From the NCBI GenBank assembly GCA_026416215.1, contig JAOAFP010000035.1:1-13829 (forward strand): a DNA stretch of 13,829 nt, in the 5' to 3' direction. Source of the DNA: Negativicutes bacterium (GTDB taxonomy: Bacteria; Bacillota; Negativicutes; SKW292). The translations under genes were made by a program, and so were the position numbers. Each line of letters opens with the position of its first letter. The first letter of the stretch is position 1. The notes beneath the pieces were generated by a model. It had not been told where the DNA came from and ran no database searches. It worked only from the letters and a program-made list of their open reading frames with translations. Positions 1 through 8,762 of the stretch are shown one piece after another.

Positions 1-367
1 TCGGGCGTTTGGCACCATACTTGGAGCGCCCTTGCTTACGATCTTTGACGCCCTGCGTATCAAGACTGCCGCGTACGATGTGATAGCGAACCCCCGGCAA
101 ATCCTTGACCCGGCCGCCGCGAATCAGCACCACCGAGTGCTCCTGCAGATTGTGCCCCACCCCCGGAATGTAGGCGGTCACCTCAATCCCGTTAGTCAAA
201 CGGACCCTGGCCACTTTCCGCAGCGCTGAGTTTGGCTTTTTCGGGGTGGTGGTATATACCCTGGTGCACACCCCACGTTTCTGCGGGCACTCCCTAAGTG
301 CCGGGGCCGTCGATTTCTGGGTCAGCATCTGCCGTCCCTTGCGGACCAGTTGATTGATTGTTGGCAT
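1..367 (-). CDS. rpsL: 30S ribosomal protein S12, 3' end cut by window
   Basis: Small-subunit protein S12 lies at the decoding centre and controls tRNA selection accuracy. 122 residues are readable from ATG at 367 to the window edge, running into the usual last residues (YGAKRP), so only a few codons are missing. Visible family signatures are TTPKKPNSALRK (about residues 40-51), PGVGHNLQEHS (68-78) and VKDLPGVRYH (87-96). The lysines corresponding to E. coli K42 and K87 are both Lys, the form usually associated with streptomycin sensitivity, and the Asp that is methylthiolated by RimO in some bacteria is present. The start is supported by AAGGAGG at 375-381, seven bases upstream. The gene follows rpoC in the same direction but is separated by 299 bases holding its own promoter. 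The usual neighbours rpsG and fusA would lie beyond the left edge. Confidence 0.98.
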   Translation of the reverse strand, partial: MPTINQLVRKGRQMLTQKSTAPALRECPQKRGVCTRVYTTTPKKPNSALRKVARVRLTNGIEVTAYIPGVGHNLQEHSVVLIRGGRVKDLPGVRYHIVRGSLDTQGVKDRKQGRSKYGAKRP

Positions 368-424
368 ACACCAACCTCCTTTCCTGATTGCTGTTTCAAG
401 TATCTGAACTATCAAAACGAACAC

Positions 425-446
425 GACCGGTTATCGGAAACCGGCC
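425..446 (-). promoter_or_regulatory. Hairpin in the rpsL 5' leader
   Basis: An 8-bp stem (GGCCGGTT pairing with AACCGGTC, one G-U pair) with a 6-base loop lies in the roughly 115-base leader between the predicted rpsL start site and the AUG. No U-tract follows, so it is not an intrinsic terminator. It may be a target for autogenous control or a stability element. The function is inference only. Confidence 0.45.
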
Positions 447-490
447 GCTCGATCCTTTCGCCGTCCACCCGCCGCAGCACACGCTCGCGT

Positions 491-519
491 ATTTTAACAC
501 CGTCCATTGCCATTGTCAA
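491..519 (-). promoter_or_regulatory. Sigma-A promoter for rpsL
   Basis: Read on the minus strand: -35 TTGACA (514-519), exactly 17 bases, -10 TAAAAT (491-496). This is a near-consensus vegetative promoter. It would start transcription near 484, giving a leader of about 115 bases before rpsL. It shows that rpsL and the genes after it can be transcribed independently of rpoBC. Confidence 0.85.
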
Positions 520-531
520 CAAATTTAACGC

Positions 532-556
532 AAAAAAACGGCCACCGGGCCAATGG
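532..556 (-). terminator. Weak intrinsic terminator after rpoC
   Basis: On the minus strand CCATTG (551-556) can pair with CGGTGG (542-547) using two G-U pairs around a 3-base loop, followed by CCG and seven T (532-538). An alternative fold is GGCC-CGGT-GGCC. The stem is short but the T-tract is good, and it sits between the rpoC stop and the rpsL promoter. A second weak candidate, GGCG-GAGC-CGCC followed by CTTTT, lies at about 593-609. Partial termination of rpoBC transcripts is plausible. Confidence 0.4.
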
Positions 557-666
557 TTGCAACGTCGCTATGTAACACCGGTCCGGGCGTATAAAAGGGC
601 GGCTCCGCCGGTTCAGCCACAAACCAGCAGTCACCACCCTATAATTAACCCGGCTTTTCCTGACGG

Positions 667-3600
667 TTACAAATCGCAGCCACTCCCGGCCGGTTTGACG
701 GCTGTAACCGGCCTAATCCCGCTGTAGCGGGCCATCCCGGTGCCAGCCGGAACCAGTTTGCCAATGATTACATTTTCCTTAAGGCCGAGCAACGGGTCGA
801 TCTTGCCCTTGATCGCCGCCTCAGTCAGTACCTTGGTTGTCTCCTGAAACGACGCCGCCGACAAAAATGAATCGGTTGCCAGCGATGCCTTGGTTATTCC
901 CAGCAGAACCGGATTGGCCACCGCCGGCTGACGGCCGGTCTCCAGCATCCGCACGTTGGTTTGCTCAAATACGTTAATGTCCACATAATCGCCAATCAGC
1001 AGATCAGTATCGCCGCTGTCCTCGATTTTTACCTTGTGCAGCATCTGGCGCACCATCACCTCGATGTGCTTGTCGTTGATCTCCACCCCTTGATCCTTGT
1101 ATTCCCTAAGCACCGAATTGACGATGTAGCTCTGGGTCTCGCGCACTCCCTTGATCCGCAGGATGTCATGGGGGTTGACCGCCCCCTCGGTCAGCCTTTC
1201 CCCTGTCTCGACGTAGATCGGCTCAGGCAGCTGCTCACCGCGGTTATAAGCCCGCTTGCAGGCTTCGTACCAGCTGTCAATCCGCCTGGTCAACCGAGAC
1301 TTGTGAGGACGGTCGTAAACCCGTTCCTGACCGCTGTCCGAAATTACGGCGATTTTTTCCGTATCCCCGTCTACCCTGATTTCCAGCCGGCCGCTTGTCT
1401 CGCTCAGCACCGCCGGCCGTTTTGGTTTCCGGGCCTCAAACAATTCCTCCACCCGCGGCAGCCCCTGGGTAATGTCCTGAGCGCTGGCAACCCCGCCGGT
1501 GTGGAATGTCCTCATGGTCAGCTGAGTCCCCGGCTCGCCTATTGACTGGGCAGCGATAATCCCCACCGCCTCACCGACGTCCACCAGCCGGTTATTGGCC
1601 AAGTTGCGGCCGTAACAGCGGGCACAGACGCCAAACTGCGACTTGCAGGTCAGGACCGACCGCACCAGGACGGCATCAGAAACCTTGTCGATCCGTCCGA
1701 CGTTTTGCTCGGTTATCTCTTCGTTGACGCCGCACAGCAGCTCGCCCGACTCAGGATCGATGATATTCTCGGCCGCCACCCGGCCGAGAATCCGGTCGCT
1801 GAAAGACAACAATGGCCTGCCCTTTTCATCGGTTATGTCGCCGCGGGAAATAACTATTCCCCTGATGCTGTTGTTACGCACCCGCATTTCGCCGACGTCA
1901 CCGGCCAGTACCTTTTCAATTTCCTTCTCGTTCAGCATTGTTCCAGCCGGCAGGTAAACTTCACCCCTGCCGTCCACCACGTCTTCAACTATTTCCTTAC
2001 CCAGCATCTCGCGGATTATCGCCGCTTTAAGCTGCCGCCTCACGCTTTCCCGGGGCTGGCCGAGCGAAATTAGCTCAATGGCTGCAACGCTGCCCCCCTC
2101 ATCGCCGGCCCGGCTCACTCCCCGCACCTGGATTTCAGTTACCTTGGCATCACTTAGAACGTCCAGGTCATTCTCGTTTAGCATTATTCCCTGCGGCAGC
2201 AGAACATCGTTAGTCTCAGGGTGAAGAACATCCACTGCCACCACCCTGCCAATCAGGGTGTCGCCCAGTGCCGCCAGTGCCCCGGCCGTGGTTTTGGCCA
2301 GTTTAGCCCTCTCCCGGCGCAGATTTATTGAGACGATATCGCAGTCTGCTTCCCGGATGATTATGTCCTGGGACACATCGACTAGCCGGCGGGTAAGATA
2401 CCCTGAGTCGGCGGTGCGGAGTGTGGTGTCAGCCAGACCTTTGCGGGCCCCGTGGGTAGATATGAAGTACTCAAGAACAGTAAGCCCCTCACGGAAGTTG
2501 GACTTGACCGGCTGTTCGATGATGTTGCCCGAGGGATCGGCCATCAGGCCGCGCATGCCCGCCAGCTGGCGCAGCTGGTTGATATTGCCGCGCGCGCCGG
2601 AAGTGGCCATCATGTAAACTGGGTTGAACTCGCCCATCGCCGGTCCGATTTCCCTTTTTACCTCCTCGGTGGCATTTTCCCAGATTTTGCGTACTCTCTC
2701 GTAGCGTTCACCCTCAGACAGGAGACCACTGCGAAAGAGTTTTTCCACCACGCCCAGCTTCTCCTCAGCTGCAGCAATGATTTCCTTTTTCCTCTCCGGA
2801 ATTTTGATGTCGGACACCGCAATGGTGAACCCGGCCTGACAGGCGTAGGAAAATCCCAGTGTCTTGACCGCATCAAGCACCTTGGCCGTCCGGGATGGGC
2901 CCAGTTTCCGGAAACATTCCGCCACAAACTCGCTGAGAGGGCCTTTTGACAACCGGCGGCCAAGATGCCACTTCCCGTCCAGGCAATGAAACTGCTTCAT
3001 TTCTTCCGGCAGAACATCGTTGAAGATCATCCGCCCGGGAGTGGTGGTGACCCACCCATATTCCGGCATTCTGACCTCGATCAGTGCCTGCAGGTCCAGT
3101 TCCCCGTGTTCGTATGCCAGCAGCACTTCGCTGTACCCGGTAAACCGCCGGCCTTCGCCGGTGGCTCCCGGCTTCTCGACCGTGAGATAGAATATTCCCA
3201 GAATCATGTCCTGGGTGGGCGTAACTATCGGCTTGCCGTCTTTTAGGGACAGTATATTGTTTGATGCCAGCATCAGAACCCGGGCCTCGGCCTGCGCCTC
3301 GGCCGACAGCGGCACGTGCACTGCCATCTGGTCGCCGTCAAAGTCGGCATTATAAGCCGTGCATACCAGCGGGTGGATCTTTATTGCCCGGCCCTCGGAC
3401 AGCACCGGCTCAAAAGCCTGAATACCCAGCCGGTGCAAGGTGGGTGCCCGGTTAAGAAGAACCGGATGCTCGCGGATAACCCCTTCGAGAACATCCCACA
3501 CTTCCGGCCGCATCCGTTCGACCATCCGCTTGGCGCTTTTTATATTGTGAGCCTGCCCTCCTTTTACCAGTTTGCGCATCACAAACGGCTTGAACAGTTC

Positions 3601-4689
3601 CAGCGCCATTTCCTTGGGCAGACCACATTGGTGCATTTTTAGCTCCGGGCCAACCACGATCACCGAACGTCCCGAGTAATCCACCCGCTTACCGAGCAGG
3701 TTCTGGCGGAACCTCCCCTGTTTGCCCTTCAGCATGTCGCTCAACGATTTCAGCGGCCGGTTGCCGGGGCCGGTGACCGGCCGCCCGCGCCGGCCATTGT
3801 CAATCAGGGCATCGACTGCCTCCTGGAGCATCCGTTTTTCGTTGCGCACGATGATGTCGGGTGCGCCGAGATCAAGCAGCCGCTTCAGCCGGTTATTGCG
3901 GTTAATCACCCGCCGGTAGAGGTCATTGAGGTCAGAGGTGGCAAACCTGCCTCCCTCCAGCTGAACCATTGGCCTAAGTTCCGGCGGCACCACCGGCAGC
4001 ACGTCGATAATCATCCATTCCGGCATGTTGCCCGATTGGCGGAACGCCTCCACCACTTCCAGCCGTTTTATCGTCTTGGCTCGCCGCTGTCCGCTGACCC
4101 GACGTATCTCCTCGCGAAGCTCTCCGGCCATTTCCTCAATATCGATCTCAGCCAGCAGTTCCTTTATCGCTTCCGCCCCCATCTTGGCCTGGAAGGCATC
4201 ACCGTACCTTTCCCGGTATTCCCGGTACTCACTGTCGGTCAGCAGCTGCTTTTTCAGCAGCGGCACATCGCCGGGATCGATGACTATGTAGGCAGCAAAA
4301 TACAAAACCCTTTCAAGGTTGCGCTGGGTTAGGTCGAGCAGCATCCCCATCCGGCTCGGCACACCCTTGAAGTACCAGATGTGCGATACCGGCGCGGCCA
4401 GCTGAATGTGTCCCATCCGGTCGCGCCGGACCTTTGAACGGGTGACCTCAACCCCGCAGCGATCACATATCATGCCGCGGAACCGTATGCGCTTGTATTT
4501 GCCGCAATGGCACTCCCAGTCGCGCATCGGGCCGAAGATCCGTTCGCAAAACAGACCGTGCAGTTCCGGCTTCAGCGTCCGGTAATTAATTGTTTCCGGT
4601 TTTTTCACCTCTCCGTAAGACCAGTCTAGTATCTGCTCGGGAGAGGCCAACCCAATCCTTATCGAATCAAATATGCCCAAGTCCAGCAA
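667..4689 (-). CDS. rpoC: DNA-directed RNA polymerase beta' subunit with tandem-module insertion
   Basis: Catalytic large subunit of RNA polymerase, about 1340 residues, longer than the roughly 1200 usual in Firmicutes. In order: N-terminal zinc cluster C60, C62, C75, C78; catalytic NADFDGD with Mg-binding D449, D451 and D453; bridge helix about 738-773; second zinc cluster C783, C1015, C1022, C1025; trigger loop around 1047-1066 with M1059, R1060 and H1063. No domain interrupts the trigger loop, unlike E. coli. The excess length lies between C783 and C1015, where a 45-residue module occurs three times. Start is TTG at 4689, chosen because AGAGGAGG (4698-4705) is 8 bases upstream and MLDLGIF matches family N-termini. 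It follows rpoB by 28 bases, so it is co-transcribed. It ends with TAA. Confidence 0.98.
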   Translation of the reverse strand: MLDLGIFDSIRIGLASPEQILDWSYGEVKKPETINYRTLKPELHGLFCERIFGPMRDWECHCGKYKRIRFRGMICDRCGVEVTRSKVRRDRMGHIQLAAPVSHIWYFKGVPSRMGMLLDLTQRNLERVLYFAAYIVIDPGDVPLLKKQLLTDSEYREYRERYGDAFQAKMGAEAIKELLAEIDIEEMAGELREEIRRVSGQRRAKTIKRLEVVEAFRQSGNMPEWMIIDVLPVVPPELRPMVQLEGGRFATSDLNDLYRRVINRNNRLKRLLDLGAPDIIVRNEKRMLQEAVDALIDNGRRGRPVTGPGNRPLKSLSDMLKGKQGRFRQNLLGKRVDYSGRSVIVVGPELKMHQCGLPKEMALELFKPFVMRKLVKGGQAHNIKSAKRMVERMRPEVWDVLEGVIREHPVLLNRAPTLHRLGIQAFEPVLSEGRAIKIHPLVCTAYNADFDGDQMAVHVPLSAEAQAEARVLMLASNNILSLKDGKPIVTPTQDMILGIFYLTVEKPGATGEGRRFTGYSEVLLAYEHGELDLQALIEVRMPEYGWVTTTPGRMIFNDVLPEEMKQFHCLDGKWHLGRRLSKGPLSEFVAECFRKLGPSRTAKVLDAVKTLGFSYACQAGFTIAVSDIKIPERKKEIIAAAEEKLGVVEKLFRSGLLSEGERYERVRKIWENATEEVKREIGPAMGEFNPVYMMATSGARGNINQLRQLAGMRGLMADPSGNIIEQPVKSNFREGLTVLEYFISTHGARKGLADTTLRTADSGYLTRRLVDVSQDIIIREADCDIVSINLRRERAKLAKTTAGALAALGDTLIGRVVAVDVLHPETNDVLLPQGIMLNENDLDVLSDAKVTEIQVRGVSRAGDEGGSVAAIELISLGQPRESVRRQLKAAIIREMLGKEIVEDVVDGRGEVYLPAGTMLNEKEIEKVLAGDVGEMRVRNNSIRGIVISRGDITDEKGRPLLSFSDRILGRVAAENIIDPESGELLCGVNEEITEQNVGRIDKVSDAVLVRSVLTCKSQFGVCARCYGRNLANNRLVDVGEAVGIIAAQSIGEPGTQLTMRTFHTGGVASAQDITQGLPRVEELFEARKPKRPAVLSETSGRLEIRVDGDTEKIAVISDSGQERVYDRPHKSRLTRRIDSWYEACKRAYNRGEQLPEPIYVETGERLTEGAVNPHDILRIKGVRETQSYIVNSVLREYKDQGVEINDKHIEVMVRQMLHKVKIEDSGDTDLLIGDYVDINVFEQTNVRMLETGRQPAVANPVLLGITKASLATDSFLSAASFQETTKVLTEAAIKGKIDPLLGLKENVIIGKLVPAGTGMARYSGIRPVTAVKPAGSGCDL
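1645..2259 (-). repeat. Three tandem beta' modules between zinc cysteines (protein repeat in rpoC)
   Basis: Three diverged copies of one module: residues 811-857 (LIGRVVAVDVLHPETNDVLL...), 895-939 (MLGKEIVEDVVDGRGEVYLP...) and 967-1014 (ILGRVAAENIIDPESGELL...). Each runs (I/L)GR/K, a hydrophobic strand, a D-G/P-E turn, a LP or related segment, an NE/TE helix start, and a closing strand ending VR. As recalled, E. coli beta' has one such module (beginning VLGRVTAEDVLKPGTADIL) between C814 and C888. Linkers of about 37 and 27 residues separate the copies. The third copy runs straight into the second zinc cysteine and so looks like the ancestral one. Nucleotide identity between copies is low, so the duplication is old. 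Confidence 0.85.
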
Positions 4690-4717
4690 ATGACTGCCCT
4701 CCTCTCAAATGTCCCTG

Positions 4718-7700
4718 CTATCGGTCAGTTCCGTCAGCGTCGTCACTTACAACCTTGCCGGCCGGATCCTTTGTGCCACCTGGTGACCGACTCTTACCAG
4801 CCAGTTTGTTGTCAGTTTTTTTTCTGCCAGCCTTGGTTTCGCCGACCGCCGGCACATAGCCGCCGCCACCATCCCTCAGAGCATCAGCATCGTCGGTCAG
4901 CTCTTCTTCGTAGTCATCGATGCCGTTATGACCCGCAACGCGGGGGACATCTTCCCCTCCGTCGTCAACGGCCATGTCCTCCCAGATATCGTCATCGCCC
5001 AACTCGTCGGGCACCTCATCATCGCCGTTATAATCGGCCACCCCGTCGGCAACCGGACGCCGGACACCGGATGCCGGAGGTTCGTCACCCATCATTTCCT
5101 TGATGTCGCGAATCCGCTCGCCGCCCGACTCATCCTCATCCTCCCTGATTTCCACTTCCCTGGCGTCCTCGTTCAGCACGCTGACATCAAGGGCAATGCT
5201 CTGCAGCTCCTTCAGCAGCACTTTGAACGATTCGGGCACGCCCGGTTCCGGCACGTTTTCCCCTTTGACGATGGCCTCGTAGGTTTTGACCCGGCCGCTG
5301 ACGTCATCCGATTTGACGGTCAGCAGTTCCTGCAGGGTATAAGCCGCGCCGTAGGCCTCCAGCGCCCACACCTCCATCTCACCGAACCGCTGGCCGCCAA
5401 ACTGTGCCTTCCCACCCAGCGGTTGCTGGGTAACCAATGAATACGGTCCGGTCGAACGGGCATGGATTTTGTCATCCACCAGGTGGGCCAGCTTCAGCAT
5501 ATACATGTAACCCACCGTAACCGGATGATCGAACGGTCGCCCGGTCCTTCCGTCATATAGCACCGTCTTGCCATCTTCCGACAACCCGGCCAGCCGCAGG
5601 GTGGTCAGAACCTCCTCTTCGCTGGCGCCATCAAAGACCGGCGACGAGAAAAACACCCCCGGCTGCTCGGCCTGTAGACCACCCTTCAATCCGGTCTCAC
5701 GAAAACGCTTTTTCAACTGTGGGTCAGCCCGGTTGATCTGCAGTCCCAGGTTATAGGCCGCCCAGCCCAGGTGGGCCTCCAGCACCTGACCGATGTTCAT
5801 CCGCGACGGTACACCCAACGGATTGATTACAATCTGCACCGGCGTACCATCCGGCAGAAACGGCATGTCCTCCTCCGGCAGTATCCGGGAGACCACGCCC
5901 TTGTTCCCATGCCGGCCTGCCATCTTGTCCCCTTCCGAAATCTTCCGCTTCTGGGCAATATAAACCCGGACCATCTCGTTGAGGCCGGGAGCCAATTCAT
6001 CTCCGTCCCGGCGGCTGAACACCTTGACCGCCACCACCTTGCCAGCCTCGCCGTGGGGGACCCGCAGCGACGTGTCACGAACCTCCCGGGCTTTTTCGCC
6101 AAATATGGCCCGCAGCAACCGTTCCTCGGCAGTCAGGTCGGTCTCGCCCTTGGGCGTGACTTTGCCGACCAGAATGTCACCCGGCCTGACTTCAGCTCCC
6201 ACCCGGATTATTCCCCGTTCATCCAGGTCGCGCAACACATCATCACCGACATTTGGTATGTCGCGGGTTATCTCCTCAGCCCCCAGCTTGGTATCTCGGG
6301 CTTCACACTCGTATTCCTCAATGTGGATCGATGTGAATATATCCTTTTTAACCAGTTCTTCACTAATCAGGATGGCATCTTCGTAATTGTAGCCCTCCCA
6401 GGGCATGAACGCCACCATGACGTTGTAGCCCAGGGCCAGCTCACCGCGATCGGTCGAGGGCCCGTCGGCCAGAACATCACCCTCTCTTACTTTGTCGCCC
6501 ACACTGACCAGCGGCCGCTGGTTCATACTGGTTCCCTGGTTAGAACGCATGAATTTGGTCAGCCGGTACCGGTCAATCTGTCCGTCATTCAGCCTGACGT
6601 CGATATGGTTGGCCGTGACCCTGACTACCTGACCGCCGTTGGCCGCCAGCACCATAACCCCGGAATCGCGGGCCGCCCGTTCCTCAACCCCGGTGCCAAT
6701 CAGCGGAGCCTGGGTGCGGAGAAGCGGCACGGCCTGACGCTGCATGTTGGCCCCCATCAGGGCCCGGTTGGCATCGTCGTGCTCAAGGAAAGGAATCATC
6801 GCCGTGGCGATCGACACCAGCTGCTTGGGCGAAACATCCATATAATCAACTTCCTGCGGGGGCACCAACATGATTTTCTGCCGGTGGCGCACCGGTACCC
6901 GTTCGTCGACAAACCAGCCATCCTTGCCGATTGAGGCGTTGGCCTGCGCTATTACCAGCTCGTCTTCCTCGTCGGCCGTCATATAGCGGACCTCGTCGGT
7001 GATCCTCCTGCCGATCTTGTCTACCCGGCGATAAGGGGTCTCAATAAACCCAAATTCGTTAACCCGGGCAAAGGTGGCCAGCGATCCGATCAGCCCGATG
7101 TTGGGCCCTTCCGGGGTTTCGATCGGGCACATCCGTCCATAGTGGGAATTGTGCACGTCGCGCACCTCAAATCCAGCCCGCTCCCGGCTAAGACCGCCTG
7201 GCCCCAGCGCGCTCAAACGCCGCTTATGGGTAAGTTCGGCCAGGGGATTGGTCTGATCCATAAACTGGGACAGCTGGCTGGAACCGAAGAATTCCTTGAT
7301 CTGGGCCTGAAGCGGCCTGGTGTTGACTAATGCGGTCGGAGTCAGGTTTTCTGAATCGTACTGGGTCATCCGTTCGCGTATCACCCGCTCCATCCGTGAC
7401 AGGCCGATCCGGAACTGATTCTGCAGCAATTCGCCGACCGAACGTAGCCGGCGGTTGCCAAGGTGGTCAATATCATCGGTTTCCCCGTAACCGTCCATTA
7501 TATTCAGCAACCGGCTGATCGCCACCACGATATCTTGGGATTTGATCACCCTCTCACTGTAATCGACATCACCCACCGCGATTACTTTACTCTGGGTGCC
7601 GTCCCGCCGCACACCGACGCACTCAATCATGCCCGAAACATTGGCAAAAACCCCGCTGCGCTCGATCTTGTCAATAACCGCAGCATCAACCATGACGCCG

Positions 7701-8614
7701 GCGTCAACCACTATTTCCCCCGTCTCAGGATCAACCAGCGGCTCGGACAGCCTGATATCGCGCAGCCGGCGGCGCCAGCCCAGTTTCTTCTGCAACTTGT
7801 AGCGGCCCACCCGGGCCAGATCGTAACGGCGGGGATCAAATAACAGATTGTTGAATTGCTGTTCAGCGCTCTCAACATTGGTTGGCTCTCCCGGCCGCAA
7901 CCGTTTGTATATCTCAATAAGCGCCTCCCCGCGCGACATGGTGGTGTCACGGTCGAGGGTCAGCTGGATGCTGGGATGATGACCAAACATTTCCTCAATC
8001 TGCTCCCGGCTCTCGTAGCCCAGTGCCCTGAGCAGAACGGTAACCGGCAGTTTGCGGGTACGGTCAACCCGGGCATAAATCACGCCGTTGGCGTCGGTTT
8101 CGAATTCCAGCCACGCTCCCCGGTAAGGAATTACCTGGACCGAATAAAGGCGGTTACCACCCGAATCCTCATCGCACTGATAGTAAACCCCCGGCGACCG
8201 TACAAGCTGGCTTACCACCACCCGTTCAGCCCCGTTGATTACAAAAGTCCCGGTTTCGGTCATCAGCGGGAAATCGCCGACATAAACTTCGGTTTCCTTT
8301 ATTTCGTGCGGCTCGCGGATCTTCAGCCGCACCACCAGTTTCAGCGGTGCGGCGTACGACGCATCGCGCTCCTTGCATTCTGCTACCGTGTACTTAGCTT
8401 CACCCAATGAAAAACCGACAATCGAAAGCTCCAGATTGCCGGCAAAATCCTTTATGACGCCAAAGTCACCGAACAAGTCCATCAATCCCGACTGCAGAAA
8501 ACCGTAGTACGAGCACTTCTGCACTTCGATCAGGTCAGGCATCGACAGTACTTCATCAATTTTTCCGAAACTATACCGTATCCGCTTGCCAATCTTCGTA
8601 GTCTTCAGCTTCAT
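4718..8614 (-). CDS. rpoB: DNA-directed RNA polymerase beta subunit with long charged C-terminal tail
   Basis: Second-largest RNA polymerase subunit, 1298 residues from the ATG at 8614. A TTG one codon upstream is possible, but GAGGTG at about 8623-8628 is better spaced for the ATG. The rifampicin pocket SSQLSQFMDQTNPLAELTHK is intact, with D453, H463 and S468 at the classical resistance positions in the sensitive form. Other signatures are CPIETPEGPNIGLIGSLA (about 496-513), the active-site EGDKMAGRHGNKG (about 894-906) and the C-terminal clamp contact GGKAQFGGQRFGEMEVWALE. After ESFKVLLKELQSIALDV the protein continues about 150 residues in an acidic, low-complexity tail that closes with a Lys/Arg-rich stretch. 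B. subtilis beta has a shorter acidic tail. It is preceded by its own promoter and followed after 28 bases by rpoC. Confidence 0.98.
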   Translation of the reverse strand: MKLKTTKIGKRIRYSFGKIDEVLSMPDLIEVQKCSYYGFLQSGLMDLFGDFGVIKDFAGNLELSIVGFSLGEAKYTVAECKERDASYAAPLKLVVRLKIREPHEIKETEVYVGDFPLMTETGTFVINGAERVVVSQLVRSPGVYYQCDEDSGGNRLYSVQVIPYRGAWLEFETDANGVIYARVDRTRKLPVTVLLRALGYESREQIEEMFGHHPSIQLTLDRDTTMSRGEALIEIYKRLRPGEPTNVESAEQQFNNLLFDPRRYDLARVGRYKLQKKLGWRRRLRDIRLSEPLVDPETGEIVVDAGVMVDAAVIDKIERSGVFANVSGMIECVGVRRDGTQSKVIAVGDVDYSERVIKSQDIVVAISRLLNIMDGYGETDDIDHLGNRRLRSVGELLQNQFRIGLSRMERVIRERMTQYDSENLTPTALVNTRPLQAQIKEFFGSSQLSQFMDQTNPLAELTHKRRLSALGPGGLSRERAGFEVRDVHNSHYGRMCPIETPEGPNIGLIGSLATFARVNEFGFIETPYRRVDKIGRRITDEVRYMTADEEDELVIAQANASIGKDGWFVDERVPVRHRQKIMLVPPQEVDYMDVSPKQLVSIATAMIPFLEHDDANRALMGANMQRQAVPLLRTQAPLIGTGVEERAARDSGVMVLAANGGQVVRVTANHIDVRLNDGQIDRYRLTKFMRSNQGTSMNQRPLVSVGDKVREGDVLADGPSTDRGELALGYNVMVAFMPWEGYNYEDAILISEELVKKDIFTSIHIEEYECEARDTKLGAEEITRDIPNVGDDVLRDLDERGIIRVGAEVRPGDILVGKVTPKGETDLTAEERLLRAIFGEKAREVRDTSLRVPHGEAGKVVAVKVFSRRDGDELAPGLNEMVRVYIAQKRKISEGDKMAGRHGNKGVVSRILPEEDMPFLPDGTPVQIVINPLGVPSRMNIGQVLEAHLGWAAYNLGLQINRADPQLKKRFRETGLKGGLQAEQPGVFFSSPVFDGASEEEVLTTLRLAGLSEDGKTVLYDGRTGRPFDHPVTVGYMYMLKLAHLVDDKIHARSTGPYSLVTQQPLGGKAQFGGQRFGEMEVWALEAYGAAYTLQELLTVKSDDVSGRVKTYEAIVKGENVPEPGVPESFKVLLKELQSIALDVSVLNEDAREVEIREDEDESGGERIRDIKEMMGDEPPASGVRRPVADGVADYNGDDEVPDELGDDDIWEDMAVDDGGEDVPRVAGHNGIDDYEEELTDDADALRDGGGGYVPAVGETKAGRKKTDNKLAGKSRSPGGTKDPAGKVVSDDADGTDR

Positions 8615-8670
8615 CAATCAATCACCTCAGCCGCCGAAATTGCCCCACACCACCCGCCCCGACGCGCAGA

Positions 8671-8699
8671 AGCCGGAAAACACCTGTGCGTTTCCGGCT
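8671..8699 (-). promoter_or_regulatory. Hairpin in the rpoB 5' leader
   Basis: A perfect 9-bp stem, AGCCGGAAA pairing with TTTCCGGCT, around an 11-base loop, in the roughly 110-base leader between the rpoB promoter and the start codon. No U-tract follows it. It may be a stability element or a site of translational control. The function is inferred from position only. Confidence 0.5.
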
Positions 8700-8733
8700 C
8701 CGGCGTCGCCGAAGGCATAAAATACGCCGAAAT

Positions 8734-8762
8734 ATTTTATCGGAAATTCAATAAAATGTCAA
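8734..8762 (-). promoter_or_regulatory. Sigma-A promoter for rpoBC
   Basis: Read on the minus strand: -35 TTGACA (8757-8762), 17 bases, -10 TAAAAT (8734-8739), with an AT-rich spacer. It predicts a start near 8727, about 113 bases before the rpoB ATG. The -35 box lies inside the 3' arm of the rplL-rpoB hairpin. Thus rpoBC can be made both by read-through from rplL and from this site. Confidence 0.88.

Noticed and set aside
350..727. 125-codon plus-strand open frame covering the rpsL-rpoC spacer
   Set aside because: No recognisable domain or ribosome binding site. It crosses the rpsL start and the rpoC end, and the spacer is better explained by the minus-strand promoter and leader.
5771..6934. 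387-codon plus-strand open frame inside rpoB
   Set aside because: It lies wholly antisense to a conserved part of rpoB, resembles no protein I recognise, and is expected from GC-rich codon usage on the opposite strand.
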